A stretch of 60,125 nt of DNA from Eubacteriales bacterium (GTDB lineage: Bacteria > Bacillota > Clostridia > Lachnospirales > Lachnospiraceae). Of the stretch, positions 51,954-60,125 are shown one piece after another (the stretch's first letter is position 1; every line of letters begins with the position of its first letter). A model generated the notes under the pieces. It did not search any database. It saw only the letters and a list, made by a program, of their open reading frames with translations, and had not been told where the DNA came from. Location of the stretch: contig JAUNFZ010000005.1 of assembly GCA_030524785.1 (NCBI GenBank), positions 1 through 60,125 of the forward strand, read 5' to 3'. The translations under genes and the position numbers were made by a program.

Positions 51954-54341
51954 CTACTCCACTCCCCGTTCGAAGTGTCCCCTAGTAAAATCTTTTCGTT
52001 TTTCCGTATCCTCTCCGCCCTCAAAAAAAGCTTTTATATATCTGCGGACGGTAGCTTCCGTATCTTCTGGACTCTCTGACGTAAACTGCAGACGTATCGC
52101 GGATGGACATAGGCGCCGGATTCCCTGCACACTGCCGTCCAGTTCCAGCGGCGTACTGTTGTATATGACATTATAGCAGAAGGGACAGTAATTTTTTACT
52201 GCAAACAATTTCTGCTTTCTGTCTTTTAAATAGAGAATCCCCGGCTTTCCCGTACATCCCAGAGCATTTTTTCTCTGGCACTGGGCAGAAACCATCAGTG
52301 GCTGATAGCCGTATACGATCAGGTCGCTGCCATAGCAGCCCCTCCTGGCAATTTCCCTGCGGTTCAGCTCAGGAGAGACTGTATCCCGGAGGACGCCCGC
52401 CTCCTGCCAGAATTTCCGGGCCTCATTATTTAAAGTATAAAGATTCCAGTCTGCATACAGCACACTGCCGGCCGCCTGCTCTTTCAAAAACCAGTATTCC
52501 TCCAGATTGCGAAGAAAAATTCCGTCATATCGTTTCAGCGTCTTTAACGCTTCTTCGTTTTCGTAATATTCCCTGGCTTCCGACCGGAAAATCCATGGCA
52601 TGATATAACAGCATTTTTTCTCTGCCCTGCGGCAAAGATCAATTACCTCCGGGGAACGTTTCAGAAAATCCCGCTGATGCACAAAAGCGCTGCAGTCAAT
52701 GAGAATTGTTCGTATCTCTGAAATACGGCACAAATCTTCCAGGCTGTCCAGACATTCCAGGGAAACTGTCAATTCCATTTCACCCTGTCCGGCCGGCATT
52801 TCGGCCAAAGAACGAAAGGAACCTTCCTCCCTGAAAAAAGAAGCAAGAATCGTTTCCCTCAGCTTTTCCAGAGATCGCCTTCTAAGGTCATTTAAAGACT
52901 GTACAGGGAGAAATAAATCGTCTTCCATTTCTATCTGAAGGCTGTCGAATACAAATCCGCTGCCGCCCGTCTTTTTCAACTGTTTCTTAACATCTTCCCG
53001 GGACAGCGGACGGCTCACCGCCAATTGCGGTTTTTCCCCGTACTCCGTAATGCTGTAATTGCCCATACACACTGTTAGTATAGCAGATTTTTGTCTCGAA
53101 AGTATTAATTTACCATTAATTTTTTGAAGATTCTCATGGCAGACGCAGGAACGGTGCAGCTCATCTAAAAGAGCTTCGTTATGTGTGCGCCAGAAAACAG
53201 AATCTTTTCGTACCTCGGGCGTTTTCCCGAAAAATTGTACCGTATATTCCCCGCCCTTTTTTACCTCCTGTTTTACCGTGACCTCATGCGTTTTTTTCTG
53301 TCCGTCATATTCCAGAATATCTCCCGTATTAAGATCGCGCATGGCTCGAAGAAAGATTCGGCCTTTCCCCGCGCCGCATACCTTAGCCGCCGCCAGTCCC
53401 TGGTGATTCGGGCGTTCTCTGGACATCATCTGCGGTCCGTTGTGTTGTCTGTAATACCCTTCGGAAAATCCGCCGCGGTTATAGAGGTCCAGCAGCTCAT
53501 CCTTTTCCGCCTCAAAAACCTGCCGGCCATTTTTCCCGGACGTTAAAAAACGGTCGATACAGCGGCGATAAATCCGCGTTACACCCGCCGTATATTCGGG
53601 ACGTTTCATTCTTCCCTCAATCTTAAAAGAAGAAATGCCGCTCTCTATCAATGCGGGCAAAATATCAAGGGTACAGATATCCTTCGGACTGAGCAGATAT
53701 CTCCCGCTCTCTGCGGCGATCCTTTCAGTGCCGTCATAGAGTTCATAGGGGAGGCGGCAGGGCTGGGCACAGCGTCCCCGGTTGCCGCTTCTTCCGCCGA
53801 TCATGCTGCTGAACAGACATTGCCCGGAATAACTGACACAGAGGGCCCCGTGAACAAAGCTTTCAATCTCAATGTCTGTATGTTCATGGATACGGGCAAT
53901 TTCTTTCAGGGAGAGCTCCCGCGCCGTCACCACCCTGGAAGCGCCTAAATTTTGCAAAAACAGGGCGCCGTCCTTCCCGGTAATCCCCATCTGCGTGCTC
54001 GCATGAATGGGAAGCCCCGGGAAAACATCCCTGATATAGCGCAAAAGTCCTGTATCCTGTACAATTACTGCATCAAGCCCTTCCTGGTAAAAAGGATTCA
54101 AATAGCCGTATACTTCTTCCATCTCACTGTCCTTTAACAGTGTGTTGACCGTCAGATACAGCTTTTTACCCAAAAGATGCGCCGTGTCAATCGCCCGTTT
54201 CATCTGTTCCTCGTTGAGATTATCTGCATAGGCTCTTGCACCGAAGCGCTCTCCCCCGATATACACGGCGTCGGCGCCTGCCGAAAAAGCAGCGTTCATA
54301 CTTTCCCAGGAACCTGCCGGAGCTAATAATTCCAAATTCAT
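51954..54341 (-). CDS. Peptidase U32 family protein with DUF3656 extension
   Basis: The 795-residue protein carries the U32 signature ESFVHGALCVSYSGQCLFS, then GGRSGNRGRCAQPCRLPY, whose cysteines probably bind an Fe-S cluster. The N-terminus MNLELLAPAGS is typical. Homologues include RlhA, which hydroxylates 23S rRNA C2501, and the tRNA hydroxylation proteins TrhP/YrrN-YrrO. The extra C-terminal half (DUF3656-like, with CPFCYNVIYN cysteines) fits the RlhA-like group. Actual peptidase activity is doubtful. ATG at 54341 with GGGTGG upstream. Confidence 0.87.
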   Translation of the reverse strand: MNLELLAPAGSWESMNAAFSAGADAVYIGGERFGARAYADNLNEEQMKRAIDTAHLLGKKLYLTVNTLLKDSEMEEVYGYLNPFYQEGLDAVIVQDTGLLRYIRDVFPGLPIHASTQMGITGKDGALFLQNLGASRVVTARELSLKEIARIHEHTDIEIESFVHGALCVSYSGQCLFSSMIGGRSGNRGRCAQPCRLPYELYDGTERIAAESGRYLLSPKDICTLDILPALIESGISSFKIEGRMKRPEYTAGVTRIYRRCIDRFLTSGKNGRQVFEAEKDELLDLYNRGGFSEGYYRQHNGPQMMSRERPNHQGLAAAKVCGAGKGRIFLRAMRDLNTGDILEYDGQKKTHEVTVKQEVKKGGEYTVQFFGKTPEVRKDSVFWRTHNEALLDELHRSCVCHENLQKINGKLILSRQKSAILTVCMGNYSITEYGEKPQLAVSRPLSREDVKKQLKKTGGSGFVFDSLQIEMEDDLFLPVQSLNDLRRRSLEKLRETILASFFREEGSFRSLAEMPAGQGEMELTVSLECLDSLEDLCRISEIRTILIDCSAFVHQRDFLKRSPEVIDLCRRAEKKCCYIMPWIFRSEAREYYENEEALKTLKRYDGIFLRNLEEYWFLKEQAAGSVLYADWNLYTLNNEARKFWQEAGVLRDTVSPELNRREIARRGCYGSDLIVYGYQPLMVSAQCQRKNALGCTGKPGILYLKDRKQKLFAVKNYCPFCYNVIYNSTPLELDGSVQGIRRLCPSAIRLQFTSESPEDTEATVRRYIKAFFEGGEDTEKRKDFTRGHFERGVE

Positions 54342-54377
54342 ATTCAACCACCCATAGTCAGAACTTTTCTGTACCAT

Positions 54378-54427
54378 ATATATCGCCTGCGGGATTTAGT
54401 GCCATAAATGCGCCGTAAGCGATATAT
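54378..54427. repeat. Long-range inverted repeat between zapA and the U32 gene
   Basis: ATATATCGC (54378-54386) pairs perfectly with GCGATATAT (54419-54427) across 32 bases, next to the zapA terminator. Its role is unknown; it could form a second hairpin in the read-through transcript. Confidence 0.4.
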
Positions 54428-54431
54428 TAAA

Positions 54432-54455
54432 AGGCTGCCGAAAAATGAGCAGCCT
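54432..54455 (-). terminator. Terminator of zapA
   Basis: AGGCTGC (54449-54455 on the minus strand reading) pairs with GCAGCCT across a 10-base loop, followed by TTTTAAT on the minus strand, 10 bases after the stop codon. Confidence 0.8.
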
Positions 54456-54464
54456 GTATGTTCT

Positions 54465-54791
54465 CTATTTCTTTTTTAGTTCATCCAGCCTTCTCTGCAT
54501 GTCCATCAGATTATGCTTCAAATCAAAAATCTCCTTATCACGGGCAGCAATATGATCCTCCAGAATCTCCACCTGTTTTTTTGCCTTGAAATAATCATCC
54601 GCAATATTCAGCTGCATCAGAATATTTTTGCGGTCGTCAGACTGCCTGCGGTAACCGTCTATCTTTTTGAACTCTGACAGTTTTGTATTTATATAGTAGG
54701 AGACTCTTTGGATATACTCCTCGCTCTCGTAACCGCTGACCACCATAATTTTTCCATCAATCACAACCTGCGCCTGATTTTTCGTTGACAT
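54465..54791 (-). CDS. zapA: Cell division protein ZapA
   Basis: ZapA cross-links FtsZ filaments at the Z-ring. The 108-residue protein has the globular head (VVIDGKIMVVSGYESEEYIQRVSYYIN) and a C-terminal coiled coil (about 60-108; EILEDHIAARDKEIFDLKHNL). GGAGG lies close to the ATG. It has its own promoter that starts inside the ruvB 3' end, and its own terminator. Confidence 0.9.
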   Translation of the reverse strand: MSTKNQAQVVIDGKIMVVSGYESEEYIQRVSYYINTKLSEFKKIDGYRRQSDDRKNILMQLNIADDYFKAKKQVEILEDHIAARDKEIFDLKHNLMDMQRRLDELKKK

Positions 54792-54820
54792 GATGTTTCC
54801 TCCTTCGGTAATGTATTAAC

Positions 54821-54849
54821 AGTATACCCGACTTTTTCTATAATTGCAA
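54821..54849 (-). promoter_or_regulatory. Promoter of zapA
   Basis: Minus strand TTGCAA (54844-54849), 17 bases, TATACT (54821-54826). The -35 lies in the last codons of ruvB. Confidence 0.7.
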
Positions 54850-55830
54850 GTTCAGATGGCGATATGCCTTTTCCGTTGCCATCCTGCCCCGGGGTGTGCG
54901 GTTTAAAAAACCGTTTTTCAGAAGATACGGTTCGTATACGTCTTCAATGGTGCCTGCATCCTCGCCGATGGCTGCCGCCAGGGTATCCAGTCCCACCGGG
55001 CCGCCTGAAAATTTTTCGATCAGCGTCAGAAGAAGATTCCGGTCCGTGTTATCCAGGCCGCAACGATCCACCTCCAGAAGATCCAGTGCCAGTGAAGCAA
55101 CCTCCTCTGTGATATCTCCGTTATACTTTACCTGAGCAAAATCTCTTACACGCTTCAGAAGACGGTTTGCCAGCCTTGGCGTTCCTCTGGAACGCCTTGC
55201 CAGCTCCAGAGCTCCGGGGCCGTCAATTTTTACTCCCAGTACTTTGGCTGAATGACGTATAATCGTCGTCAGTTCTTCTTCCGTATAAAATTCAAGATGG
55301 TGGATTACTCCAAAACGGTCTCTTAAGGGAGCTGTCAAAAGTCCCGCCCGGGTGGTGGCGCCTACCAGCGTAAACCGTGGAAGGTCAAGCCGGATAGAAC
55401 GGGCCGTTGCTCCCTTTCCGATGATAATGTCGATGGCAAAATCTTCCATGGCCGGATAGAGTACTTCCTCCACCTGACGGTTCAAACGGTGGATTTCATC
55501 TACAAAAAGCACGTCGCCCTCCTGCAGATTGTTCAAAATCGCAGCCATTTCTCCGGGCTTTTCAATCGCAGGACCCGAGGTGACTTTAAGATTTACTCCC
55601 ATCTCATTTGCAATAATTCCGGCGAGGGTCGTCTTTCCCAAACCCGGAGGTCCGTAAAACAATACATGATCCAGAGAATCTCCTCTCTGCCGGGCCGCCT
55701 CGATATAGATTTTCAGATTTTGTTTTGCCTTTTCCTGGCCGATATACTCTGCCAGCGTTTTCGGACGAAGGCTTGGCTCCGTCTGAATGTCTTCTTCCAT
55801 TAATTCGGTCTCAATGATTCGTCTCTGCAT
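54838..55830 (-). CDS. ruvB: Holliday junction branch-migration helicase RuvB
   Basis: The 330-residue AAA+ motor has Walker A GPPGLGKT (60-67), Walker B VDEIHR, sensor 1 ATTRAG with [10 protein letters not shown], and a C-terminal winged helix ([12 protein letters not shown]). It drives branch migration with RuvA. It follows ruvA by four bases. Confidence 0.97.
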   Translation of the reverse strand: MQRRIIETELMEEDIQTEPSLRPKTLAEYIGQEKAKQNLKIYIEAARQRGDSLDHVLFYGPPGLGKTTLAGIIANEMGVNLKVTSGPAIEKPGEMAAILNNLQEGDVLFVDEIHRLNRQVEEVLYPAMEDFAIDIIIGKGATARSIRLDLPRFTLVGATTRAGLLTAPLRDRFGVIHHLEFYTEEELTTIIRHSAKVLGVKIDGPGALELARRSRGTPRLANRLLKRVRDFAQVKYNGDITEEVASLALDLLEVDRCGLDNTDRNLLLTLIEKFSGGPVGLDTLAAAIGEDAGTIEDVYEPYLLKNGFLNRTPRGRMATEKAYRHLNLQL

Positions 55831-55834
55831 ATCT

Positions 55835-56440
55835 TCACCTGATCGTCTTTAACGCCGCTTTCAAAATATCTTCTACACTCATATCGTCCTTTAAGGCAAC
55901 CGCTTTTACTGCCCTTAACGCATCGCTGCCGGAATAACCGAGAGCCATCAGCGCCTGCACCGCCTCACTCTGATAATCAGAAGAAGCCTCCTCTGCAGGC
56001 GTAACGGACGCCGCAAGTTTTTGTTCAAAAGCATCCTGAAGATGAAATTTATCCTTCAGCTCCAAAATCAATTTCTGTGCTGTCTTTTTTCCGATTCCTG
56101 GAGCAGTAGCGATCGTTTTTGCATCATCCGCCAGCACGGCAAATCTCAGATCATTTGCTGGCAGGGCAGACAAAATTCCAAGAGCGCCCTTCGGCCCTAC
56201 GCCGCTTACATTCAGCAGCAGTTTAAATACCTCCAGATCATCCCTGGACAAAAAGCCAAACAGCTGCATGGCGTCTTCCTTTACGTGCAGATACGTATGC
56301 AGCATCACCTCATCGCCCGTCCGGCCGATACGCCCGGCATCCCGTCCTGTAACAAAAACAGCATATCCTATGCCGCCGTTTTCCAGGACTACCGACTGTT
56401 CCCTTATTTCCACGAGACTTCCCCTGATAAACGCTATCAT
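55835..56440 (-). CDS. ruvA: Holliday junction-binding protein RuvA
   Basis: The 201-residue protein begins [12 protein letters not shown], with an OB domain (1-65) and helix-hairpin-helix motifs ([36 protein letters not shown]). Domain III follows (about 150-201; [20 protein letters not shown]), which binds RuvB. No ruvC is adjacent; RecU at 28628 is the likely resolvase partner, as in other Firmicutes. Confidence 0.96.
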   Translation of the reverse strand: MIAFIRGSLVEIREQSVVLENGGIGYAVFVTGRDAGRIGRTGDEVMLHTYLHVKEDAMQLFGFLSRDDLEVFKLLLNVSGVGPKGALGILSALPANDLRFAVLADDAKTIATAPGIGKKTAQKLILELKDKFHLQDAFEQKLAASVTPAEEASSDYQSEAVQALMALGYSGSDALRAVKAVALKDDMSVEDILKAALKTIR

Positions 56441-56495
56441 GTTTTACTCCTCTCATCGCCGCGCTTTTCATCACTTCCGCATTGCCTGCTCTTTT

Positions 56496-56524
56496 ATCAT
56501 ATCATGCCGAAGGCCCGAATGCAA
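56496..56524 (-). promoter_or_regulatory. Promoter of ruvAB
   Basis: Minus strand TTGCAT (56519-56524), 17 bases, TATGAT (56496-56501), starting within the end of the upstream phosphatase gene. No LexA box is visible here. Confidence 0.6.
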
Positions 56525-57110
56525 TCGTATGTTCGAGAACATACGGCCTGTTGCCGTCCCAGACACACACGTATCCGCCGCCGTTTTTCACCTGATAATC
56601 AAAATAGGAGCGGCAGGGCCTTGCCAGCGCTTCCATGACGCTCATAATCGTGCCGCCGTGGACTACGCAGGCAACCGTATCCCAGTCACGGCTTTTCGCA
56701 TCTTCCAGCACTCCTAAAAACGCCTTCACGCTGCGTTCCTGAAAGTGCTCACGGCTCTCTCCGCCAGGAAAAGGAAGCGTACCGTTGCTGTCAATCCATG
56801 CCTGGTATTCCAAAGAATCTGAAAGCTGCCGGTAATTTTTATATTCAAACCGCCCAAAATCACATTCCCGAAAATCTTCCACCAGAATCTGCCTGCAGCC
56901 TGGAAAGAGAATCTTAGCTGTCTGGCGGCAGCGAAGCATCGGGCTGACATAAAGCCCGTCTACCGCCCATGTCATACATTTTTTTGCTTTTAAAGGGAGG
57001 GCTTCCAATTCAGAACGCCCCTGGGCGCACAGAGGCTCATCCGTTCTCCCCACATAACGGCTTTCAAGATTGCCGGCTGTTTTTCCATGGCGTATCAGGC
57101 AAATCTTCAT
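56502..57110 (-). CDS. cobC: Histidine phosphatase, probable alpha-ribazole phosphatase
   Basis: The 202-residue histidine phosphatase has the RHG motif with the phospho-accepting His (CLIRHGKTAGNLESRYVG). Other catalytic residues appear in the glutamate of LVEDFRECDFGRFE and the second His in CVVHGGTIM. Position at the end of the cobT-cobU-cobS cluster points to CobC, which removes the phosphate of alpha-ribazole phosphate or cobalamin phosphate. Generic phosphoglycerate-mutase-like activity is the alternative. The ATG at 57110 overlaps the previous stop (ATGA). Confidence 0.82.
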   Translation of the reverse strand: MKICLIRHGKTAGNLESRYVGRTDEPLCAQGRSELEALPLKAKKCMTWAVDGLYVSPMLRCRQTAKILFPGCRQILVEDFRECDFGRFEYKNYRQLSDSLEYQAWIDSNGTLPFPGGESREHFQERSVKAFLGVLEDAKSRDWDTVACVVHGGTIMSVMEALARPCRSYFDYQVKNGGGYVCVWDGNRPYVLEHTIAFGPSA

Positions 57111-57499
57111 TTCCATTCTCCCTTGATGACCACAGGAATCCCAGCCGTCACACGAACCACCGTATCTGAAAGAGCGGCAATTTGACAGCCTATCCGCCCC
57201 ATCTGTTCTCTGAACAGGCGATCTTCCCTGTCAACAGGCACAATACCGTAGCCAATCTCGTCCGATATAATGATAAGATCAGGATTCTTTTTGAAAAGCT
57301 CTCCCGCAATATCCTCCGGCAGGCACTGCTGGCGTATTCTTCTTCTGATATATTCGTGAAAGGCAAAAATGCCCTTTGCACGCTCAGGTTCGTCAAATCC
57401 GCAGATCCGGCCATCAATCAAATCCTCCCTGCAGCATTTTGCCAGACTGCAGGCTGCTTGCGTTTTTCCCTGAAACGCTCCTCCGATAATAAATTTCAT
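57107..57499 (-). CDS. Short CobU-like P-loop protein lacking the guanylylation histidine
   Basis: The 130-residue protein has a P-loop (GGAFQGKT, 6-13) and the CobU C-terminal block ISDEIGYGIVPVDREDRLFRE, then MGRIGCQIAALSDTVVRVTAGIPVVIKG. The central part of CobU, with the guanylylated His in RIxxHxxxR, is missing: the protein is about 50 residues short of normal. It may retain only a kinase-like or partner role. AGGAGAACGT precedes the ATG. It is flanked by cobS and cobC. Confidence 0.8.
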   Translation of the reverse strand: MKFIIGGAFQGKTQAACSLAKCCREDLIDGRICGFDEPERAKGIFAFHEYIRRRIRQQCLPEDIAGELFKKNPDLIIISDEIGYGIVPVDREDRLFREQMGRIGCQIAALSDTVVRVTAGIPVVIKGEWK

Positions 57500-57557
57500 A
57501 CGTTCTCCTAACAAACATTTTCTGTGGCGGTTTCATCAATTTCCTGTTACGGTTTCA

Positions 57558-58319
57558 TCACACAAACCTCAATGCAATGTATGATGTCAATATCATGACA
57601 AGCTCGCAGACCTGCAGAAAAAATCCTGCCAGATCCCCGGTAATACCTCCAAATTTCCGGTAAGCCATTTTGCGGTACCAGACAAAGGTAAGAAGCGAAG
57701 CGGCAAAAACAAGCAATCCGGCCGCTTTGCCAATGACAATCAGGGCAATGCCGCAAACCAATATATATACCGCCATACATACGCCCACTGTTCTCTGCTG
57801 TGCCATGTCCGAAAAGGACGCCGCAAGGCCGCTGTTTTTTGCTTTTTTAAAGGTAACCACCGCCAGAGCGCTGAGCGCCCTGGAAAGCACAAAGCAGGGG
57901 GCGAGAATATAGATGCGCTCCCAGGTCATTTCGCCGCAGGCGCCAAAATACAATACAAAATAGCAGATTCCTGAAATAACAGCAAATGCTCCCGCATGGG
58001 AATCTTTCAGTATTTCCAGTTTTTCCTCCATCGTTTTATAGGAACTAAGGGCATCCGAGGTATCCAGGTATCCATCCAGATGAATCCCTCCGGTGACCAG
58101 GACCGGTATCAGAACGAAAACAGCGGTAAACAACGTGCCGTCCCCCGCGATTTCTTTTCCAAAACGCATCCAAAGCAGCATAAGCGCCGCAATCACTCCG
58201 CCGATCAAAGGAAAAAAGCAGAACATATAACGCATCCGCTCTTTTGTCCATTCGATATGCGGCACAGGGATTTTCGAATACATGGAAAACGCGATAACCG
58301 CTCCGCACAAAAGATTCAT
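57558..58319 (-). CDS. cobS: Adenosylcobinamide-GDP ribazoletransferase
   Basis: CobS joins adenosylcobinamide-GDP and alpha-ribazole (phosphate) at the membrane, the last joining step of the nucleotide loop. The 253-residue protein has 5-7 membrane segments and the active-site motif GGIHLDGYLDTSDAL. The ATG at 58319 follows GGAG; the adjacent TTG is possible. It follows cobU by 16 bases. Confidence 0.94.
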   Translation of the reverse strand: MNLLCGAVIAFSMYSKIPVPHIEWTKERMRYMFCFFPLIGGVIAALMLLWMRFGKEIAGDGTLFTAVFVLIPVLVTGGIHLDGYLDTSDALSSYKTMEEKLEILKDSHAGAFAVISGICYFVLYFGACGEMTWERIYILAPCFVLSRALSALAVVTFKKAKNSGLAASFSDMAQQRTVGVCMAVYILVCGIALIVIGKAAGLLVFAASLLTFVWYRKMAYRKFGGITGDLAGFFLQVCELVMILTSYIALRFV

Positions 58320-58335
58320 CAAGTACCATCTCCTT

Positions 58336-58854
58336 CTACTGTTTTAGTTTCAGCGGTATACCGTATACCACCTCCACCACTTCGTCGGCCTTTCTGGCCA
58401 TTGCCTGGTTTACTTTCCCAAGGCACTCCATATACTGCATTGTCTCCGGATCATAGGCAGTTCCGTCCGAGAACACTTCGTTTGTCACCACAAGAAGATC
58501 ACTGCACTGGTGCAAAAGACAGTCAAGTCCCCTTTCAATTTTCAGCGCAACTTCCTCCGGCGTATGACGTTTTCCGTCAAAATACTCATTGGCTGCCAGG
58601 TTTGACATACATTCCAGAAGTACAGTGCTGTCCGGGGAAACGCGTACATTTTCCAGGGAAACGGGCCATTCTAATGTTTCAAATCCTTTGCCGCTGCGCA
58701 TTTTTTGATGACGGGCAATCCGAATCCTGCTTTCCTCATCAAAGCACTGCATAGTCGCTATGTAATACCGCTTTTTTCCGCCGAACCCCAGCACTCTTTG
58801 CTCTGCATAAAAGGATTTTCCGCTTCCGCTTCCTCCCGTTACCACAATAAACAT
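58336..58854 (-). CDS. cobU: Adenosylcobinamide kinase/guanylyltransferase CobU, variant C-terminal motif
   Basis: CobU phosphorylates adenosylcobinamide and adds GMP from GTP. The 172-residue protein has a P-loop (GGSGSGKS near 7-14). The guanylylation motif RIARHQKMR with the expected His is present, as is the LLECMSNLAANEYF segment. The usual SNEVGxGIVP loop is replaced by VTNEVFSDGTAYDPET, so that region is divergent. The ATG at 58854 has GGAGAG upstream. It lies 56 bases after cobT. Confidence 0.88.
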   Translation of the reverse strand: MFIVVTGGSGSGKSFYAEQRVLGFGGKKRYYIATMQCFDEESRIRIARHQKMRSGKGFETLEWPVSLENVRVSPDSTVLLECMSNLAANEYFDGKRHTPEEVALKIERGLDCLLHQCSDLLVVTNEVFSDGTAYDPETMQYMECLGKVNQAMARKADEVVEVVYGIPLKLKQ

Positions 58855-58910
58855 ACGCTTTTCTCTCCATAAATTTTTTATGATAACCTTCACGGACCAT
58901 TGATGTCTCT

Positions 58911-59963
58911 TTAGTCGAGAGGCTGGTATGCCTCCATTTCGATATCGTCAAAGGTGCTCATTTTCTGATATACTTCACAGGCCAGGTCTAATATGGGAAA
59001 CAGCGCGACGGCTCCTGTACCTTCTCCAAGGCACATATCGCAGCAAAGAGGGGCCTCAAGTTTCAGGGCATCCAATACATACTGCGCCGCCGGCTCCTTT
59101 GACCTGTGGGATGCAATCATATAATCTCTGCTTGCCGGATGGATCTTTGCCGCTGTCAGCGCGGCTACCGAGGAGATAAAGCCGTCAATCACTATCGGTA
59201 CCCGGTAAATGGCTCCGCCAAGAAAAACGCCCGCAAGACCTGCAATGTCGAATCCGCCCATAGCTGCAAGTACGTCCACCGGGTCTTTGCATTTCGGAAG
59301 ATAGGAGGCAATGGCCTGTTCAATCACAGAAATTTTCTTTTCCAGACCCGCGCTGGTAAGTCCTGCTCCGCGTCCTGTCACTTCCGCTACGCTTCTATTT
59401 AAAAACACTGCGGCAAGGGAGCTGCTGGTCGTTGTATTTCCAATTCCCATCTCGCCGGTGGCAAGAATTTCATATCCTTTTTCCTTTAGTTCTCTCACCA
59501 GAGAAATTCCCGTTTCAAGCGCCTGCATGGCCTGGCTTCGGGTCATGGCCGGCTCCTTTGCAAAATTTTTTGTGCCGCAGGCAATTTTCCGGTTCAGAAT
59601 CGGCGTATCAACGGCAACTCCAATATCCACCGGTATAATGTCGGCTCCCGTTTTTTTACAGAGCACCGCCGCCGTCGCCTGGCCCGACAAAAAATTTCCG
59701 GCCACCAGTGCGGTCACCTCCTGTCCGGTCTGCGTGACGCCTTCCTCAACGATACCGTTGTCTGCGCACATAACGACAAGCCCTTTCTTTTCCAGAGAAA
59801 TTTTAGAATTTCCTGTAATCCCAGCAATCTGCACCAGCATATCTTCCAGCTTCCCCAGGCTGTGCAGAGGTTTGGCTATACTGTCCCACTTTTTCTGGCA
59901 AAGCTGCATCGCCTGCTGATTAAGAGGCGATATACTATATTTATCCATACATGTAGATTCCAT
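58911..59963 (-). CDS. cobT: Nicotinate-nucleotide-dimethylbenzimidazole phosphoribosyltransferase
   Basis: CobT activates the lower-ligand base by transferring phosphoribose from nicotinate mononucleotide. The 350-residue protein has the catalytic glutamate in CLGEGTGAVALFP near residue 318. GEMGIGNTTTSSSLAAVF, GRGAGLTSAGLEKK and AAMGGFDIAGLAGV are also typical. AGGAA precedes the ATG at 59963. It is the first gene of a cluster that makes only the nucleotide loop, so the corrinoid ring must come from uptake or genes elsewhere. Confidence 0.95.
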   Translation of the reverse strand: MESTCMDKYSISPLNQQAMQLCQKKWDSIAKPLHSLGKLEDMLVQIAGITGNSKISLEKKGLVVMCADNGIVEEGVTQTGQEVTALVAGNFLSGQATAAVLCKKTGADIIPVDIGVAVDTPILNRKIACGTKNFAKEPAMTRSQAMQALETGISLVRELKEKGYEILATGEMGIGNTTTSSSLAAVFLNRSVAEVTGRGAGLTSAGLEKKISVIEQAIASYLPKCKDPVDVLAAMGGFDIAGLAGVFLGGAIYRVPIVIDGFISSVAALTAAKIHPASRDYMIASHRSKEPAAQYVLDALKLEAPLCCDMCLGEGTGAVALFPILDLACEVYQKMSTFDDIEMEAYQPLD

Positions 59964-60003
59964 CTTTATTCCTGCTTTCTGTCAAGATAATTATCCCGTA
60001 ACC

Positions 60004-60032
60004 ATTATAGAAAAACAGCCCAGAAGTGTCAA
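60004..60032 (-). promoter_or_regulatory. Consensus promoter of the cob cluster
   Basis: Minus strand TTGACA (60027-60032), 17 bases, TATAAT (60004-60009), exact consensus. The leader is about 35 bases, too short for a cobalamin riboswitch. Confidence 0.85.
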
Positions 60033-60104
60033 CAAAAAGGTAAAAATGGCTGATAGCAAATTATTTTTTAATAGAATTCCTCTGCTGCATTTAAATTGTT
60101 TTTT

Positions 60105-60125
60105 GGCCTGATACGGCCTGATACG
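60105..60125. repeat. Short tandem repeat at the window edge
   Basis: Two perfect copies of GGCCTGATAC plus one base run to the last base of the window. Whether more copies follow cannot be seen. Confidence 0.5.

Noticed and set aside
59964-60125. Cobalamin riboswitch upstream of cobT
   Set aside because: No B12-box-like sequence is visible, and the promoter lies too close to the start codon.

Overview
The window looks like chromosomal DNA of an anaerobic, spore-forming member of the Clostridia, most likely Lachnospiraceae. This is inferred from the gene families, not from a database search. Supporting content: an alpha/beta small acid-soluble spore protein, YlbJ and GerW/YtfJ sporulation proteins, short HisG with HisZ, a stand-alone AICAR formyltransferase paired with an archaeal-type (PurO) IMP cyclohydrolase, ribosomal protein L27 with the Prp-cleaved extension, a paired TIGR03960/TIGR03936 radical-SAM module, and a DUF6465 basic protein. 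It is dense housekeeping sequence with no insertion sequence, prophage, CRISPR array, tRNA or rRNA. No stretch above 300 bases lacks a gene. The longest gaps hold a riboswitch, promoters and terminators.

Layout. 1-5119 (+): sepF (5' end missing), ylmH, aroB, lspA, an RluD-type pseudouridine synthase, then a cytidylate-kinase-like gene and dtd behind their own promoter. 5147-9816 (-): a XerS-like tyrosine recombinase flanked by two dif-like palindromes, a secreted CAP-domain protein, a LysM protein resembling the SOS division inhibitor YneA, and a CapA-like protein. 9872-12640 (-): HAD nucleotidase, AICAR formyltransferase and IMP cyclohydrolase behind a ZTP riboswitch; capA probably belongs to this operon. 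12747-14022: an Rrf2 regulator divergent from lexA. 14102-18413 (-): rplU-prp-rpmA-obgE-yhbY-nadD-yqeK-rsfS. 18471-28631 (-): hisZ-hisG-hisD, then hisB-hisIE-radical SAM-DUF2344-rng, split by an oppositely oriented secreted-protein gene. 28628-35553 (-): an alarmone synthetase, rRNA methyltransferase, RsuA-type pseudouridine synthase, YgiQ, an unknown membrane protein, RluA-type pseudouridine synthase and recU. 35686-40871: ylbJ (+), then mgsA, Na/Pi cotransporter, rsmD, coaD and a coiled-coil gene (-), and a SASP gene (+). 40958-48906: DUF6465 protein, yloU-yloV-recG, rpmB (+), a cluster with DUF2953 protein, ytfJ and a 45-residue membrane protein, and a NUDIX hydrolase. 49014-56440 (-): FtsW/SpoVE-type protein, class B PBP, U32 peptidase, zapA and ruvAB. 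56502-59963 (-): cobT-cobU-cobS-cobU2-cobC for cobalamin lower-ligand assembly.

Regulation can be read directly at several places. Promoters matching TTGACA-N17-TATAAT exactly precede the YneA-like gene, hisZ, hisB and cobT. LexA-type boxes sit on the yneA-like and lexA promoters. A complete ZTP riboswitch with terminator precedes the purine operon. Most genes within an operon overlap or lie within 20 nt, so start codons were usually chosen from Shine-Dalgarno spacing and ATGA-type overlaps.

The most unusual items are: the recombinase with candidate dif sites; a HisF-like domain fused to HisIE that has lost both catalytic aspartates; two CobU homologues with complementary motif losses; a methylglyoxal synthase homologue with three substituted active-site positions; and the secreted-protein gene interrupting the histidine operon.
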